Assembly: GCF_014898055.3 (NCBI RefSeq)
Contig: NW_023601433.1
Span: forward strand, 82,965,106-83,029,105
Origin: Talpa occidentalis
Taxonomy: Eukaryota; Chordata; Mammalia; Eulipotyphla; Talpidae
Direction: 5' to 3'
DNA: 64,000 nt
Position numbers and translations under genes: made by a program. Below, piece by piece: positions 11,276 to 21,680 of this stretch (position 1 is its first letter; each line of letters starts with the position of its first letter). The notes under the pieces were generated by a model that saw only the letters and a list, made by a program, of their open reading frames with translations, searched no databases and was not told the DNA's origin.

Positions 11276-12215
11276 AAATGAAAAAAAAAAAAAAAAAGAG
11301 CTGGTTTCTCACCACACCTTTTACAAAAAATGGATGACATCTGTCCTGACACTGACCACTTCTCCAAATCTCCAGGACACCAAGTCAGCACCTTATAATT
11401 CATTCATTTCAATTTCAACACTAATTACCTGGACTTGGTGTCATTTTCCCCAGGCTTAGGGGCTCGGTACCCAAAACTATCCTTACTTGTCGGGTCCCCA
11501 GAGTATCCACACTGCCCAACTGGGCTACAAATCAGGAAATCTCATGTGCCCATATCCCCTGCCACCCCCATTCAGTCAGTTTGCTCCAGACCTTACAGAA
11601 GCAATGTAGTTATAGTACCTGCTTTGATAAAAGATGCAACTCAGTAGCACCCACATGGAAGAGATGCATAAGACAAGGTTTGGGATGGGGGTTCTCATAC
11701 CCCATGCCCTCTCAAGGGGTGCCAGTCTCCCTCTTCAATGTCCACACCAACCCAAAAGCAATCCAAACCCCATTGTTGAAGTATTTTGGGGAGGTTCATT
11801 ATGAAGTCACAGTTGATTGAATCATTAGTCATTGGCGATCAGCTAGTTCCCAAAGGTGAAGTGGGAAGAGACAGAAAGTTCCAAGCAGCTAGTGACGCCT
11901 GGGTCCCTTCTGGCTGCCACCCCCATTCTGAAGCTACCTAGGGGCCCCTCACTATCAGTCATCTCATTAGTATGCAACAGACAATCCTAGCTCCAGACAT
12001 TGCAAGGATTTTGGAAGCTGTGAGCCAAAAACCTGGGACAAAGATCAAGTATTTATTTTTATATCACAGTTGGTAAATCAATAGACAACCTAGGCCATCT
12101 CATAAATTCCTGGAGGGAGAGTAAGTGTGTATCACACCTTGGAAACTGGCCATTTCCACTAGAGCTGCAGACACTCCCGCCTGAGAGCCACACTTAACTC
12201 CCAGGTGGATGCACA
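11276..12215. other. Unassigned stretch, no gene or clear repeat
   Basis: Apparently unique DNA after an 18-bp A run. Nothing coding or regulatory stands out. Confidence 0.45.
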
Positions 12216-12610
12216 AGAGAAATGCCAAAAGACACCGTGTTTGAAATAGTCACCGACTAGAAATAACCCAAACGCCCAGTCAGAGCAGGGTGGATAAATA
12301 AATAGGGTTATCCTTACATGCTGCTGTCAAATGTGGCGTGGGGGACGATGAGGCCGCAGCCTGGTGCAGTAACGTAGATGAATTTCACAAACAGGAGACA
12401 TGCTGAAAGAAAGAAGCCAGACGCAGGGAGCACAGTTCTGCAGGGATGTGGTAGACACAGACCTGAAAATCTCAGAACCACAGGGCTTGTGGGGGACATG
12501 CATAGAGGGGGCTGGGGGCAACACTCAAAAACTTTGTTGGGGGCACATTAAAAATATAGGAAACTAATAAAAATGGTAGCACTATTGTGCACATGTTGGG
12601 TGATGGAACG
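12216..12610 (+). mobile_element. Old L1 LINE 3' fragment
   Basis: Degenerate L1 tail: AGAAATAACCCAAACGCCCAG, GGATAAATAAATAGGG, GATGAATTTCACAAAC, AAGCCAGACGCAGGG. These follow the usual order of an old L1 3' end. Confidence 0.7.
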
Positions 12611-12734
12611 CGTAAGGATACAATAAACATGGCGCCTTGGATGAGTCTGGAGCTGGCTGGTGGATGGGGCGTCCTAAGGGCAGAGCATGGGGTTCCTCGA
12701 GGCAGAACCAGGCAATAAGAAGACAGTGGCCTCT

Positions 12735-13375
12735 ATCAAAAAGACTGGAAACAGAGAGCATTGGCACTGGTGTGGAGAAACAGGAGCTCTCTTTCACCGT
12801 TGGTGGGAAAGCAAATTGGTGCAGCCACTATGGGAAAAGTAGAGAGACTCCTGGAAAGGTGGAAGATAGAAATATCATCTGATCCAGTGATCCCACTGCT
12901 GACTATTTATCCAAAGAATATGAAACTAACATGAAAAGATTTATGCACCCCCACATTCACAACAGCATTATTCACAAGGGCCAAGACGTGGAACCAACCT
13001 AAATGCCCATCAATGGATGAGTGGATAAAGGAATTTTGGTGCATATACACAATGGAATACTACTCAGCTAGTAAAAATGAAATGGAAGGGCCTTGAGTTG
13101 CTGATGCTTGGTGAAGTAAGTCAGAAAATGAAAGACAGTTACCAGATGGCTTCGCTCATTTGTGGAACAGAAACAACCCACAAAGATAACTCTTAGACTG
13201 AAAACTGTGGTGGTGACCAATGGGAAGTGAGAAGAGCACAGAGAAGGAAGGGATACAGCAGTGGCCCTGGAGCTCTGGTGGAAGGTAAGTGAGCCACATG
13301 TGCATGTGGAGCATGAGGTTGTAATTCTGTGCTTCAGTAGTTATGTAAATGATTGGCAGATCAATAAAATTTGAT
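12735..13375 (+). mobile_element. L1 LINE 3' end (ORF2 end and 3' UTR), degraded
   Basis: L1 ORF2 carboxy-terminal coding remains are visible: ACTGGTGTGGAGAAACAGG, TTCACCGTTGGTGGG, GATCCAGTGATCCCACTGC, ACCAACCTAAATGCCCATC, ACACAATGGAATACTACTCAGC. A short 3' UTR ends in ATCAATAAAATTTGATTAAAA. Stops and frameshifts are frequent. It is younger than the fragment at 12216-12610. Confidence 0.85.
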
Positions 13376-13925
13376 TAAAATAATGATGATGGCAGTGGTG
13401 ATGGCAATAATGAAAGACAAAAAGACCTACTAGGAAGTTGTTCTCTTCTTCTATCGATAGAAAAGAGGGTGGTCGCCTGGACTGGGGTGTAGGCAGAGGC
13501 TTCGAGATGCCCTGATTTAACAGGCATGAGGAGAACAGAAATTAAGAGTCCAGGGTTACTCCCAAGGCTGTCTCTGGGGTGAGGGACTGGCCTGACCCCA
13601 GGAAGGCAAGTCCCCACCTGGACTTTACAAACCCCCCTTCGTGTTTCATTTCCATCCTGTTTTCCTGTCACTTTGGACAAAACAGACCCTCGTGGGACCC
13701 ATAGGACTACATCACTAAGAAACACCCAGAAAGTTCTTTCATGGATCTCTGGGGCCTGTCTCCTTTCTGGAAGCAGAACAGTGGCGCAGTAATGTGCTCT
13801 TACGAATGTGTCTTCACGGTGTCTCTGCTAAGGAGGCCGTGATGGTCTGGGGCATGATAGCAGCCCAGCAAGAGGTCCTGAACACAGGCAGAATGGCACC
13901 CGTCTGTATTTCTTTCTCCATCATT
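13376..13925. other. Unassigned stretch, no gene
   Basis: Unique-looking sequence between an L1 tail and a SINE. Open frames on both strands are short and resemble nothing known. Confidence 0.45.
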
Positions 13926-13942
13926 AAAAAGACAACCTCCTT

Positions 13943-14226
13943 GGGCCTCCCTGGTGGCGCAGGGGTTAAGTCTCACCGGTCTCAAGCTATCCGCAGCCAC
14001 ACTGCAGCACGAGTTCAATCCCCGGGCAGGTTGCTGACCCACATGGTGCAGCAGACCTCTCCTGACTCACCCACTGCTCCCCTCAGCAGTGGATTTCAGT
14101 CACTGTGCCTATTCTGCACCCCACTGTCTCTGGCGAATCCTCTCACCCCCTACCCCTACCCCCTGCACCTCTGGCCTGCACCCCAGCTCTTGTATGCATA
14201 AATAAATAAAAATAAATCTTAAAAAA
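13943..14226 (+). mobile_element. tRNA-derived SINE, older subfamily
   Basis: Head GGGCCTCCCTGGTGGCGCAGG with an A box, then a B box AGTTCAATCCCC. The standard body ends in TATGCATAAATAAATAAAAATAAATCTT plus poly(A). The TSD is near-perfect: AAAAAGACAACCTCCTT at 13926-13942, with AAAAAGACAACTTCCTC from about 14227. Confidence 0.95.
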
Positions 14227-14243
14227 AAAAAGACAACTTCCTC

Positions 14244-15044
14244 ATCTGCCTATCCCCATGTGGTAAATAATTCCGAACACAAAGTTTTAAAGTAGGAAAC
14301 TTATAAAGGAGGACAAGAAATCCAAACTCAGGTTATGGACTCTGATGACTTACTGCTCCCAGCTTTGGGCTCAGGAAGAGCTATGTTTTAGTGAGTGTTA
14401 GCAGCATCTGCTGTTATTGTCCGTCCTATGTTAGGGAAAACTCTGCAAAGAGCCAGGGTCAACCTCTCAGTCTCCTTCTCTTTGGGGAAAATAAGCGAGT
14501 TAGTCAACGAGCTGTGGGCAGCTGAGCTGCCTCTTCGCCGGTGCACTTGGAGGCTGAGCTGCTTTAATGGCAACCCCCCGGGGGCCCAGGACTTATCTCC
14601 CTTATCTCTTGTAAGGGGCTGAACAGACTCTGGGTATTCAACAAGTAATAAATAACACTATATTAAATATCAATAGCATGTGCAGTCTTCTTGGGAAAAG
14701 CCGATTCTGATAAAATCAAGGCCCAACCATCACCCAAGCCTTGGATTTCATCCAAACAGGACCTCGTGGGGAAATGTGGTGAAAATCGAGAGGAGGGTGT
14801 GTTCTTGGCTTTCCTCTGTCCGCACGGATGACCCTACGAGGAGGAAGACAAGGGCTTTCTGGAGCAATGGAAGGATCTTATTTCTTTTTACATATCACCC
14901 ACGATTCCCCAGGTTTGCCACTTAATTGCCTTCCATTAATATCTGTGGAATAAGTAATGGTAAGAGCTGATATTTAGGAAGTGATAATATTATGACAGTT
15001 TTCCATGGAGTATCTCATAAAACAGCGGGTGGGGGTAGGGGGAG
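14244..15044. other. Unassigned stretch with a paired GATA motif
   Basis: No gene or transposon recognised. It contains two TTATCT (AGATAA on the minus strand) motifs nine bases apart at 14593-14598 and 14602-14607, listed separately. Confidence 0.45.
14591..14609 (-). promoter_or_regulatory. Candidate double GATA-factor site
   Basis: Two consensus WGATAR motifs on the minus strand (AGATAA) at 14593-14598 and 14602-14607, offset by nine bases, close to one helical turn. Such tandem sites can bind GATA factors cooperatively. The match could be chance. Confidence 0.25.
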
Positions 15045-15165
15045 GATCTATTCCTAGTCCTAGTTTACAGATGGAGAAAATGAAGTTTCGCTTACCTGCT
15101 CAAGTCACCCAGTTGGTGAGTGTTTGAGCAGGATTCTAACCCAGTTCAGAAACACCCTGTTACCT
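15045..15165 (-). repeat. MIR (CORE-SINE) fragment
   Basis: Reverse-oriented MIR core: TTTACAGATGGAGAAAATGAAG, CTGCTCAAGTCACCCAGTTGGTGAG, AGGATTCTAACCCAG. Confidence 0.8.
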
Positions 15166-16035
15166 CCCAACATCAAATGTCTCCTGGATTGCATGTCTAC
15201 CTTTGTGCCTGGTTTAGACAAAAGGGAAGGAATTATTGAAACTCAAAAGGAAGAAAACCTTGCCAGTGATTCTTGAGTGGCTGAGCCTCAGCGAAAATGG
15301 TAGATGCTATATATATATCCCAACTCTTTGACCCTGAAGAGAACCAACCTCTTAATGGCACAGAAACATGGGACTGGGCATTGAAAAGAACTTCAGAGAT
15401 GATGGAGTTCAACCTCTTACCCCAAATAAGAGTCCCATCCTGGAACTTTGCAGCTCTGCTTACATACCCCCAGGAATGGGAGGCTCACTACCTCAAGTGC
15501 CTTGACTGGTCCAAAGGGTTATCCTCTTCTCACCTTTAGATCTCACCGAGAAACAGTACCTGAGTCCCAGAGCTTCAGAACAAACAGATTCCACCCACCT
15601 GAGTGAACACTCTGCTTGGTTTGTCCCCCAAAGAGATGCGCTGATACTGGTATTCAGAGGCCTCCCTGCCAGCCCAGATCTCCATATCCCACTCCCAGCT
15701 CTGTGATCCCCAAATCTACAAAGGCAGGACAAGAGAGCAGTGAATCTGGTGCATTCTGGGAGGAAGAAAGAACATCTCCAGTATCCTAAGAAAATACCTC
15801 GGGGTCCTCTAAGCACCTTCCTCTCCCTTGGTCTTCCTCTCCCTCGGTCTTCTTTCCATAACTCGACACAAGTAACTCTATTTCTCTGGACACCAGGATG
15901 TTCCATGGGCTTCCTCCCAAATGCCATGCATCAATGTCTTCATTTCCAACCCACCCTACTTTACTTCTGCCCACATCCAGCCCCTCCAAACCTCCATCTG
16001 TCCCCGTGCACTCACAACCATGAAACTATAGAAGT
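15166..16035. other. Unassigned stretch, no gene recognised
   Basis: Several overlapping open frames of 60-225 codons run through 15490-16417 on both strands. None resembles a known protein, and the 3' end of the longest lies in a MIR. Confidence 0.45.
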
Positions 16036-16200
16036 GGCAGGGACTGTCCTTGAAGCCAAAGAGGTCTGTGTTTTATCCCACATCCATGACTTATTAGCTT
16101 GCACAAACATCATAGCCGTCCTGAGCCTCAGTTTCTCCATCTGTGACATGGGCTCAGCACTACCTACCCCAGAGGGAGACCGCACCTACAAAGGGATGTA
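16036..16200 (+). repeat. MIR (CORE-SINE) fragment
   Basis: Forward MIR core: TTATTAGCTTGCACAAAC, then GAGCCTCAGTTTCTCCATCTGTGACATGGG and a degraded 3' part. Confidence 0.85.
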
Positions 16201-17060
16201 TGTCAAGTCCCCGGCATGTAAAACAGGCTCATTAAGTTCTTGCTGCCGGCTCTTGAAACATACCATTGTTTTCTGCGTTAGCAAGAGAAATCTATGTATG
16301 AACCAGCCCCCGGAGGGCAAGAGCTCCGATTGGAAGACTGAAAACAACCCTCCCTTCTTTCCTTGCCAGCCTCCCCACTTCACCCTCAAGGTTGGTATCC
16401 ACCCAAGCCCAGCCTGAGACCATTCACTCAAGCACACCCAGGCCATTAGGGGCGGAGTCAATGTCCCAACCCAAGACTGTGGTATCAGACCCCCACCTGC
16501 CCACAGCGGCTTCCTGATGGATCCAGGACAAAAAGAGGGAGCTGCATATCGGCATTTGCACCCCCTGCCCCTGCAGAAGGATACACAAGGGGGGCTCACC
16601 TGGTTTACTGTCCCTGGCCATGTGAAGCAGGGGAATGTTTGCAAGACCCTGAACTCTGGAGGGTACATTATTTCCGACAGGTAAATAACAAAGGCAACTG
16701 TCACGTGACATATCCAGCACAGAGCCCCGTTTTCAGGTGGCACAGATGTGACCTGTAAGAGGGGGAGGCCAACCTCAGGGCCTGCCCAGGGCACTTGCAT
16801 TCTAAGCCAGGGCTCAAGTTGACGACCATCCTCTGGACACTCTGTATGTAGGTCCATCACTTAGCCAGAAAAGCAGCCTCTCTATGTCCTAGTCAGCGGC
16901 ACACCGCTCTCCACGTGCACAGGAGCTCGCAGCCACCAGAAATGTGTGTGCCTCCTTCGTGGCCGCTTCCCCCAGCTGGAGACAGTGCCCGGCACACGGG
17001 GGTGCTGAGTAGATACAGGAATGAATGGGCAAGTCAAACTTAGGCATCTGTAGTGTTAAG
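16201..17060. other. Unassigned stretch; possible L2 tail near its end
   Basis: No gene recognised. A segment at about 16960-17035 (GACAGTGCCCGGCACACGGG, GAGTAGATACAGGAATGAATGGG) resembles the terminal part of L2. The rest appears unique, with long but unconvincing open frames. Confidence 0.4.
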
Positions 17061-17640
17061 CTCATCGGCTGCTGGTAAGATAAATAGGAATGCCTGTGTG
17101 TGCAACTGCAAAATGGGCACTATCTAAAATAGACACACCCAGCAGATGAGCGGGTGTCAAAAAGTTGGGGTGTCTGTGCCCAGTGGGATAACGTTCAGCC
17201 ATGAAGAAGGAAACCCTGCCCCTTGTGACAACACGGGTGGGCCTGGAGAGCATTATACCAAACGAAGTAAGTCAGAAGGAGAAAGACAAACCCCATAGAA
17301 CCTCATTTACATGTAAAATTTTCCAAAGCCAAACTCACAGGAACAGAACTAGAGAGTGGAAGGGCAGTGGACCGTGATGGGACGGGGAGAGGCGGCGGTG
17401 CAAGGCCAAGCCTCCCAGGAGGGAGTGAATACATTCTGGGCTCCAGGACCCCTCGTGGGGACTACAGGGAACAAGCCTGTGTGCAAACTTGAAAGCTGCC
17501 CAGAGAGCAGACCTCCAAGTTATCACCCACCTCCTGCAAAAACGATCATTACACTCAAGCTTCACTAACGAGGACACGTTCTAAGAGTTGCCTTGTTAGG
17601 TGATACCATGATGCAAACGTGAACGTGTAATCACACTACA
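17061..17640 (+). mobile_element. Old L1 LINE 3' fragment
   Basis: L1 tail order: GGGATAACGTTCAGCCATGAAGAAGG, ACAACACGGGTGGGCCTGGAGAGCATTATACC, AGTAAGTCAGAAGGAG, then a G-rich 3' UTR portion with GATGGGACGGGGAG. It is old and non-coding now. Confidence 0.75.
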
Positions 17641-19350
17641 TGGCATCCCCGAGACACACCCAGCCCACGGAGACCCCGAGTCCCTTATGCCAGGCCCTGG
17701 TCCCCCTGGACCCAACTGTGGCTCAGTGCCCGTATGTGAGGGGTGGAGAGGTTGGCCACACTGATGGTGGCAAACATTCCGCAACACACAGGCATGTCCA
17801 TCATTACATTATCCACCTGAAACTTACATGTTCTAGGCCGGTGTCTCGAGAAAGCTGGAAAGGTCATGAATAAAATCGACGCACAGCACACCGATTGACC
17901 CATACACACAGAGAAGCAGGTGGAGACAGACAGACACAGAGACCCACAGACACACAGACATTTGTATGGACATGAGGCCGGAACCCAGTCAGAGACATGC
18001 AGAAAGGCGCGGCAGAAGCCAGAGGAAAATATCACCAGAGTGGCCCGCTGCCTTCCACACAGCCGTCCTGCACCCCCTTCACCCTTGCGCCTCACCCCTG
18101 CGCCATCCCCTCGCCTCCGCCCAGGCTCCTAAGCTCGGAAAGTTGGTCAGCGAGGGCGGTATGCTTGGCCAAGTCCCCTTCCGTGGTTTTCTTTTTCTGA
18201 GTGTGGTTTTGAAGCGACGTGGGGAGTAATGAGAGGAAGTAATTCTGCTCACTGTGGAACAAGCCGAGATCGCCGGGCGATGCATCTAACAGATGTGTGC
18301 GGGGAGAGGCCGTCTGTACCGGCTCTGCATCCCGGCTGCTCGCCCAAGATGTGGAATTCAAATCCACATTTTTATGTCGCTTAAGGAAAGGAGGCAGGAG
18401 AGCTGGACCCCAACCCAGGGGGGTAGGAAGCTGGGCAACCCCGAAGCACAGGGCAGCGTTGCCTGCCGCCTGGTCTCTCCCGAGAAGCACAGAAGGCGCC
18501 GATGGTGATTCCTCCAACTGCCATGATTCTCTTAGAACTGGCTTCTGGCTCTCCAGCCCCCAAAAGAACAGTGGACAACTCTGGACAGAGAAAAGCGCAC
18601 TGTCTACAGTCATCCAGCGGAAATCGGGCTTCTGGCCACATGGCGCTTCTGAATGTGTTCAGACCACTCTCCCCTTTCTGGAAAACCCACCCAGGCCCCT
18701 TTAATGAGACAGTTCACCCCTACTGTCCCCTAACGTCCCTCCCCCAAGCATTCTCCCTGCTCTTATGTTTTAGGTCAAGGATGCTTTATCTTATCTCTCT
18801 GGTCTTTTAGCTCAGGCCTCACTTCTTCAGGCTTCTGCATGGGGCCAAGGTCATACCCTCTCTCCCTTGAAAAGCCAACAGCTTCCTCCGGTCCACAGGC
18901 ATAAGCTTAACCAAAGCTCACAACTAGCTCCATGTGAGCTGAATCCAGCCGCCCAGACCTGTTTTATTTGGCTCACTGAGTGCTGGCTTAGATGATAAAC
19001 TTGTTAATATTTGAGTCATTTGGCAACACTGAAAAATCAGAAGCTTTCAAATAGAAATTCCAGTTTTCAGCATTTCTTAAATACTTGAAAGTTATAGCAA
19101 CGCTCAGTTCACATTCCTACAAGGTCATAACCAGCTAGGGCTCAGTGGTGGGTGGTCCCTTGAGGACTCTGCCTTTTGCCACAATCCCCACCATTCCCTA
19201 TTGTCTCCTTACACTGTGTTTCATTGTGTCTCACTCTCTCATTAGGCTCTCACTGTTGTTTCACTGTGTAAAGGCATAGTAAAATACAACTTGTACCCAT
19301 GTCTCTTTCAAAAGTAGAGAAACAAAAGATCATGGTGACGATGACAAAAT
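17641..19350. other. Unassigned stretch, partly GC-rich
   Basis: No gene recognised. The 18160-18380 part has unique-looking sequence with two RUNX-like motifs (GTGGTTTTC near 18183 and TGTGGTTTTG near 18202). 18930-19110 (CTGTTTTATTTGGCTCACTGAG, TTTGGCAACACTGAAAAATCAG) resembles a common ancient mammalian repeat of unresolved family. Confidence 0.4.
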
Positions 19351-19515
19351 GAAAATGCCTACTTGGGACAGTTTATGTTCATTATGTGAACTAATTCATT
19401 TAATCCTCACAACAGTTCACTAAGGGCTGGTAAGTAGGTGCTATTTTATTGTTGCTGTTGTTGTTCCCACTTTAAAGAATGGGAAACTAAGACACTGAGA
19501 ATTTAAGGCAGACAA
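19351..19515 (-). repeat. MIR (CORE-SINE) fragment
   Basis: Reverse MIR with a CATTTAATCCTCACAACAG segment, GTAAGTAGGTGCTATTTTATTG, and a degraded GGGAAACTAAGACACTGAGA core. Confidence 0.8.
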
Positions 19516-20044
19516 AGAAGAGCATGTTTTTCAGAGAACATAGCATATGTTCTTGTGGAAGTGAAAGCTATCCTACATCCATCTTCCAGGTCCCTGAAGT
19601 CGCTCTCCACCCACATCTCTGCCCTGGAGAGTGTTCTCTATGGCTCCATATGATTCAAGTTGGACTTGGCCAACAGGAGAACTGGGAGGAATATAAGCAG
19701 GAGTGAAGTACGGAAACTGGTCCCCAGCTCCCTCTCTGTGGGTTCCCTGAGTCTCTGCTGGTTGACTGCACCAGGGCTCCTCTATCTCCATAGAGTTATC
19801 CTCATCAATAACTTTTCCTTCAGCCTAACGGAGGTGAGAGTACCCACAAGCTCCCAGCCTCAGGGGACCACACCATTCCTCTTGTTTCCCTCCACCTTTA
19901 AGTTCCTCTACATCCTTCCCAGACATCTGTTCCCACATCAGTAAACTCCCATCCATGGCCTGATCTGGGGTTATCACCCGTTTCCTGCCGGGATCCTGTC
20001 TAATACATCTTTGATCAGCTTCATTCATTTGAACAATCTGGCCA
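19516..20044 (+). repeat. Ancient mammalian repeat, family unresolved, plus flank
   Basis: The part from about 19640 (TTCAAGTTGGACTTGGCCAACAGG, CTGCACCAGGGCTCCTC, TCTTGTTTCCCTCCACC, CCGGGATCCTGTCTAATAC) reads like a degenerate dispersed element. No gene seen. Confidence 0.35.
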
Positions 20045-20328
20045 GGGCCTCCCCGGTGGCACAGGCGGTTCAGCACCTCAGCCCTGTGAAGCTGTCCACT
20101 GCCTCTGCAGTGCAGGTTCAATTCTGGCTGGCCAGCGAGAATCCCACATGGTGCAGCAGATCTCCCCTGTCTCACCTGCTGCTCCCCTCAGCAGTGTATT
20201 TCGTCAGTCTGCCTGTTCTGCTCCCCACTCTGTCTCTGGTGAATCCTCTCACCCCTCCCCCAAACCTCTGGCCTGCACCCCAGATCTTGCATGCATAAAT
20301 AAATAAAATAAATCTTTTTAAAAAAATT
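20045..20328 (+). mobile_element. tRNA-derived SINE, divergent head variant
   Basis: The head GGGCCTCCCCGGTGGCACAGG is followed by a variant tRNA-related region (CCTCTGCAGTGCAGGTTCAATTCTGG) that differs from both main types here. The common body then ends in TGCATAAATAAATAAAATAAATCTTTTT and a short A-rich tail. I found no clear TSD. Confidence 0.93.
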
Positions 20329-20735
20329 AAACACACCATCAAGCGGCGGATGAGATCATATTTGTGCAAGAGGCCCCCTGGACCAAAGATCCTTCCTCAG
20401 CCAGAAGGAGGAGCGAGACCCTGACTTCACTCAGCTCCAGCTCACGTTAACTGGGGGCCCCATTCAGGGCCAAGCCCTGAGCTGGGTCCTGGGGCTGCAG
20501 AGGGCATGAGGTACAGTCTGCTGAGCCTTCTGGGCCCATGTCCAGATGGCACCCACACACTTATCACCCAACTTTGAAATTTCAAAGCACTAGAGCATCA
20601 CACAGACAGCGGTGTACTCCCCCAGCTCTGGCACGGGGTTAAGCAGGCACAGAGATGGGAATCCCGGGATACACAGGCAACAGGACGTTCCATCTGACTG
20701 ATGGGCAGCCATGCTAGGGTCCAATGCCCATTCAT
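20329..20735. other. Unassigned stretch, no gene
   Basis: Unique-looking sequence; nothing recognised. Confidence 0.45.
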
Positions 20736-21145
20736 CCACCCGCACAGGAACAGAAACCTCCTGAGGAGTGTTCACAACTATGCAGCCTGACACATAGCAG
20801 CTGCTCGATTAATATCCGTCAAATGAACGCATCCAATGATTTACTGAGAATGTTCTAGATAGACACTCTGCTAGGGACAGGACACAGACCCAGCTACCCA
20901 GGGGCTAGCAAACTGAAGAAGGGGTTTCAGGGAAGGAAATGGACGATTTCGACGCAGACTGATAAATGCTAAGATGTGGGAGGAGCCGCTGCAGTGCGTG
21001 TCTTGGTGAATGGAGGATGGTCCAGCAGAAAGTGACTTCTCAGCCGAGACCTGATGGGCAGAGCTAGCCAGGGATGAGGGACAGAAATGGACGCTCACAG
21101 CAATGGGAACAACACATGCAAAAGCTGGGGTGGGGTAGGCGAGCA
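20736..21145. repeat. Ancient LINE-like mammalian repeat fragments
   Basis: 20750-20830 resembles an L2-type tail (CCTGACACATAGCAGCTGCTCG). 20830-21145 resembles the same large mammal-wide repeat as 10456-11275: TTCTAGATAGACACTCTGC, GTGACTTCTCAGCCGAGACCTG, AACACATGCAAAAGC. Confidence 0.45.
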
Positions 21146-21240
21146 GCTCTGACAGGATGAGGTGAACAGATAGTGCGTGGGTGTGGGTATGACAGAGAGG
21201 ACATCATCAAGCCAGACATGGAAAACAGGTGACAGACAGA

Positions 21241-21400
21241 TATAGGCGGGGGTGGGGGGGGGGAAAGCAGTAGAGGGAGACAGGAAGGAAAACTAGATGT
21301 GAATGAATGGAGAGAGAGACAGACAGACAGATAGGTAGACACATAATAGATATAGATGGGTGAGTGGGTGGGTGGGTGGGGGCTGGGGGGTGTGGATGGA
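21241..21400 (+). repeat. Purine-rich simple repeat cluster
   Basis: Contains a G-rich block (21245-21263, with a run of ten Gs), a (GACA)n-like block near 21316-21330, and (GGTG)n around 21357-21398. The G-rich part could form a G-quadruplex. Confidence 0.85.
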
Positions 21401-21489
21401 CCAATATTGACAATAAAAGTTCAATCACTATTAAATCTAGAGAAGTTATCCAGATCCCCAGGAAGTCTCTTATAAATAAAGCCACATCA

Positions 21490-21680
21490 CCTTTGTGAAT
21501 CACTACAATGTGACCGTCGCTGTGCTTTGAAGGTGTTTCATTTTCAGTCCTAAGATGAGGACCACTTTTATCCCTTTGTACACACGAGAAAGCGCTAAGG
21601 TGCTGAATGACTTCCCACGCAGGATTTATGGGACTCCGTCATGGACTCGGGTCACTAGACTGGAATCCAAGCCCAGGCTG
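21490..21680 (-). repeat. MIR (CORE-SINE) fragment, highly diverged
   Basis: Reverse MIR-like order: TGTGCTTTGAAGGTGTTTCATTTTCAG, CTAAGATGAGGACCAC, GAAAGCGCTAAGGTGCTGAATGACTTCCC, ACTGGAATCCAAGC. Confidence 0.6.

Noticed and set aside
16186..16860. 224-codon open frame on the minus strand
   Set aside because: No recognisable domain, overlaps a 225-codon open frame on the other strand, and ends in MIR-derived sequence; likely random.
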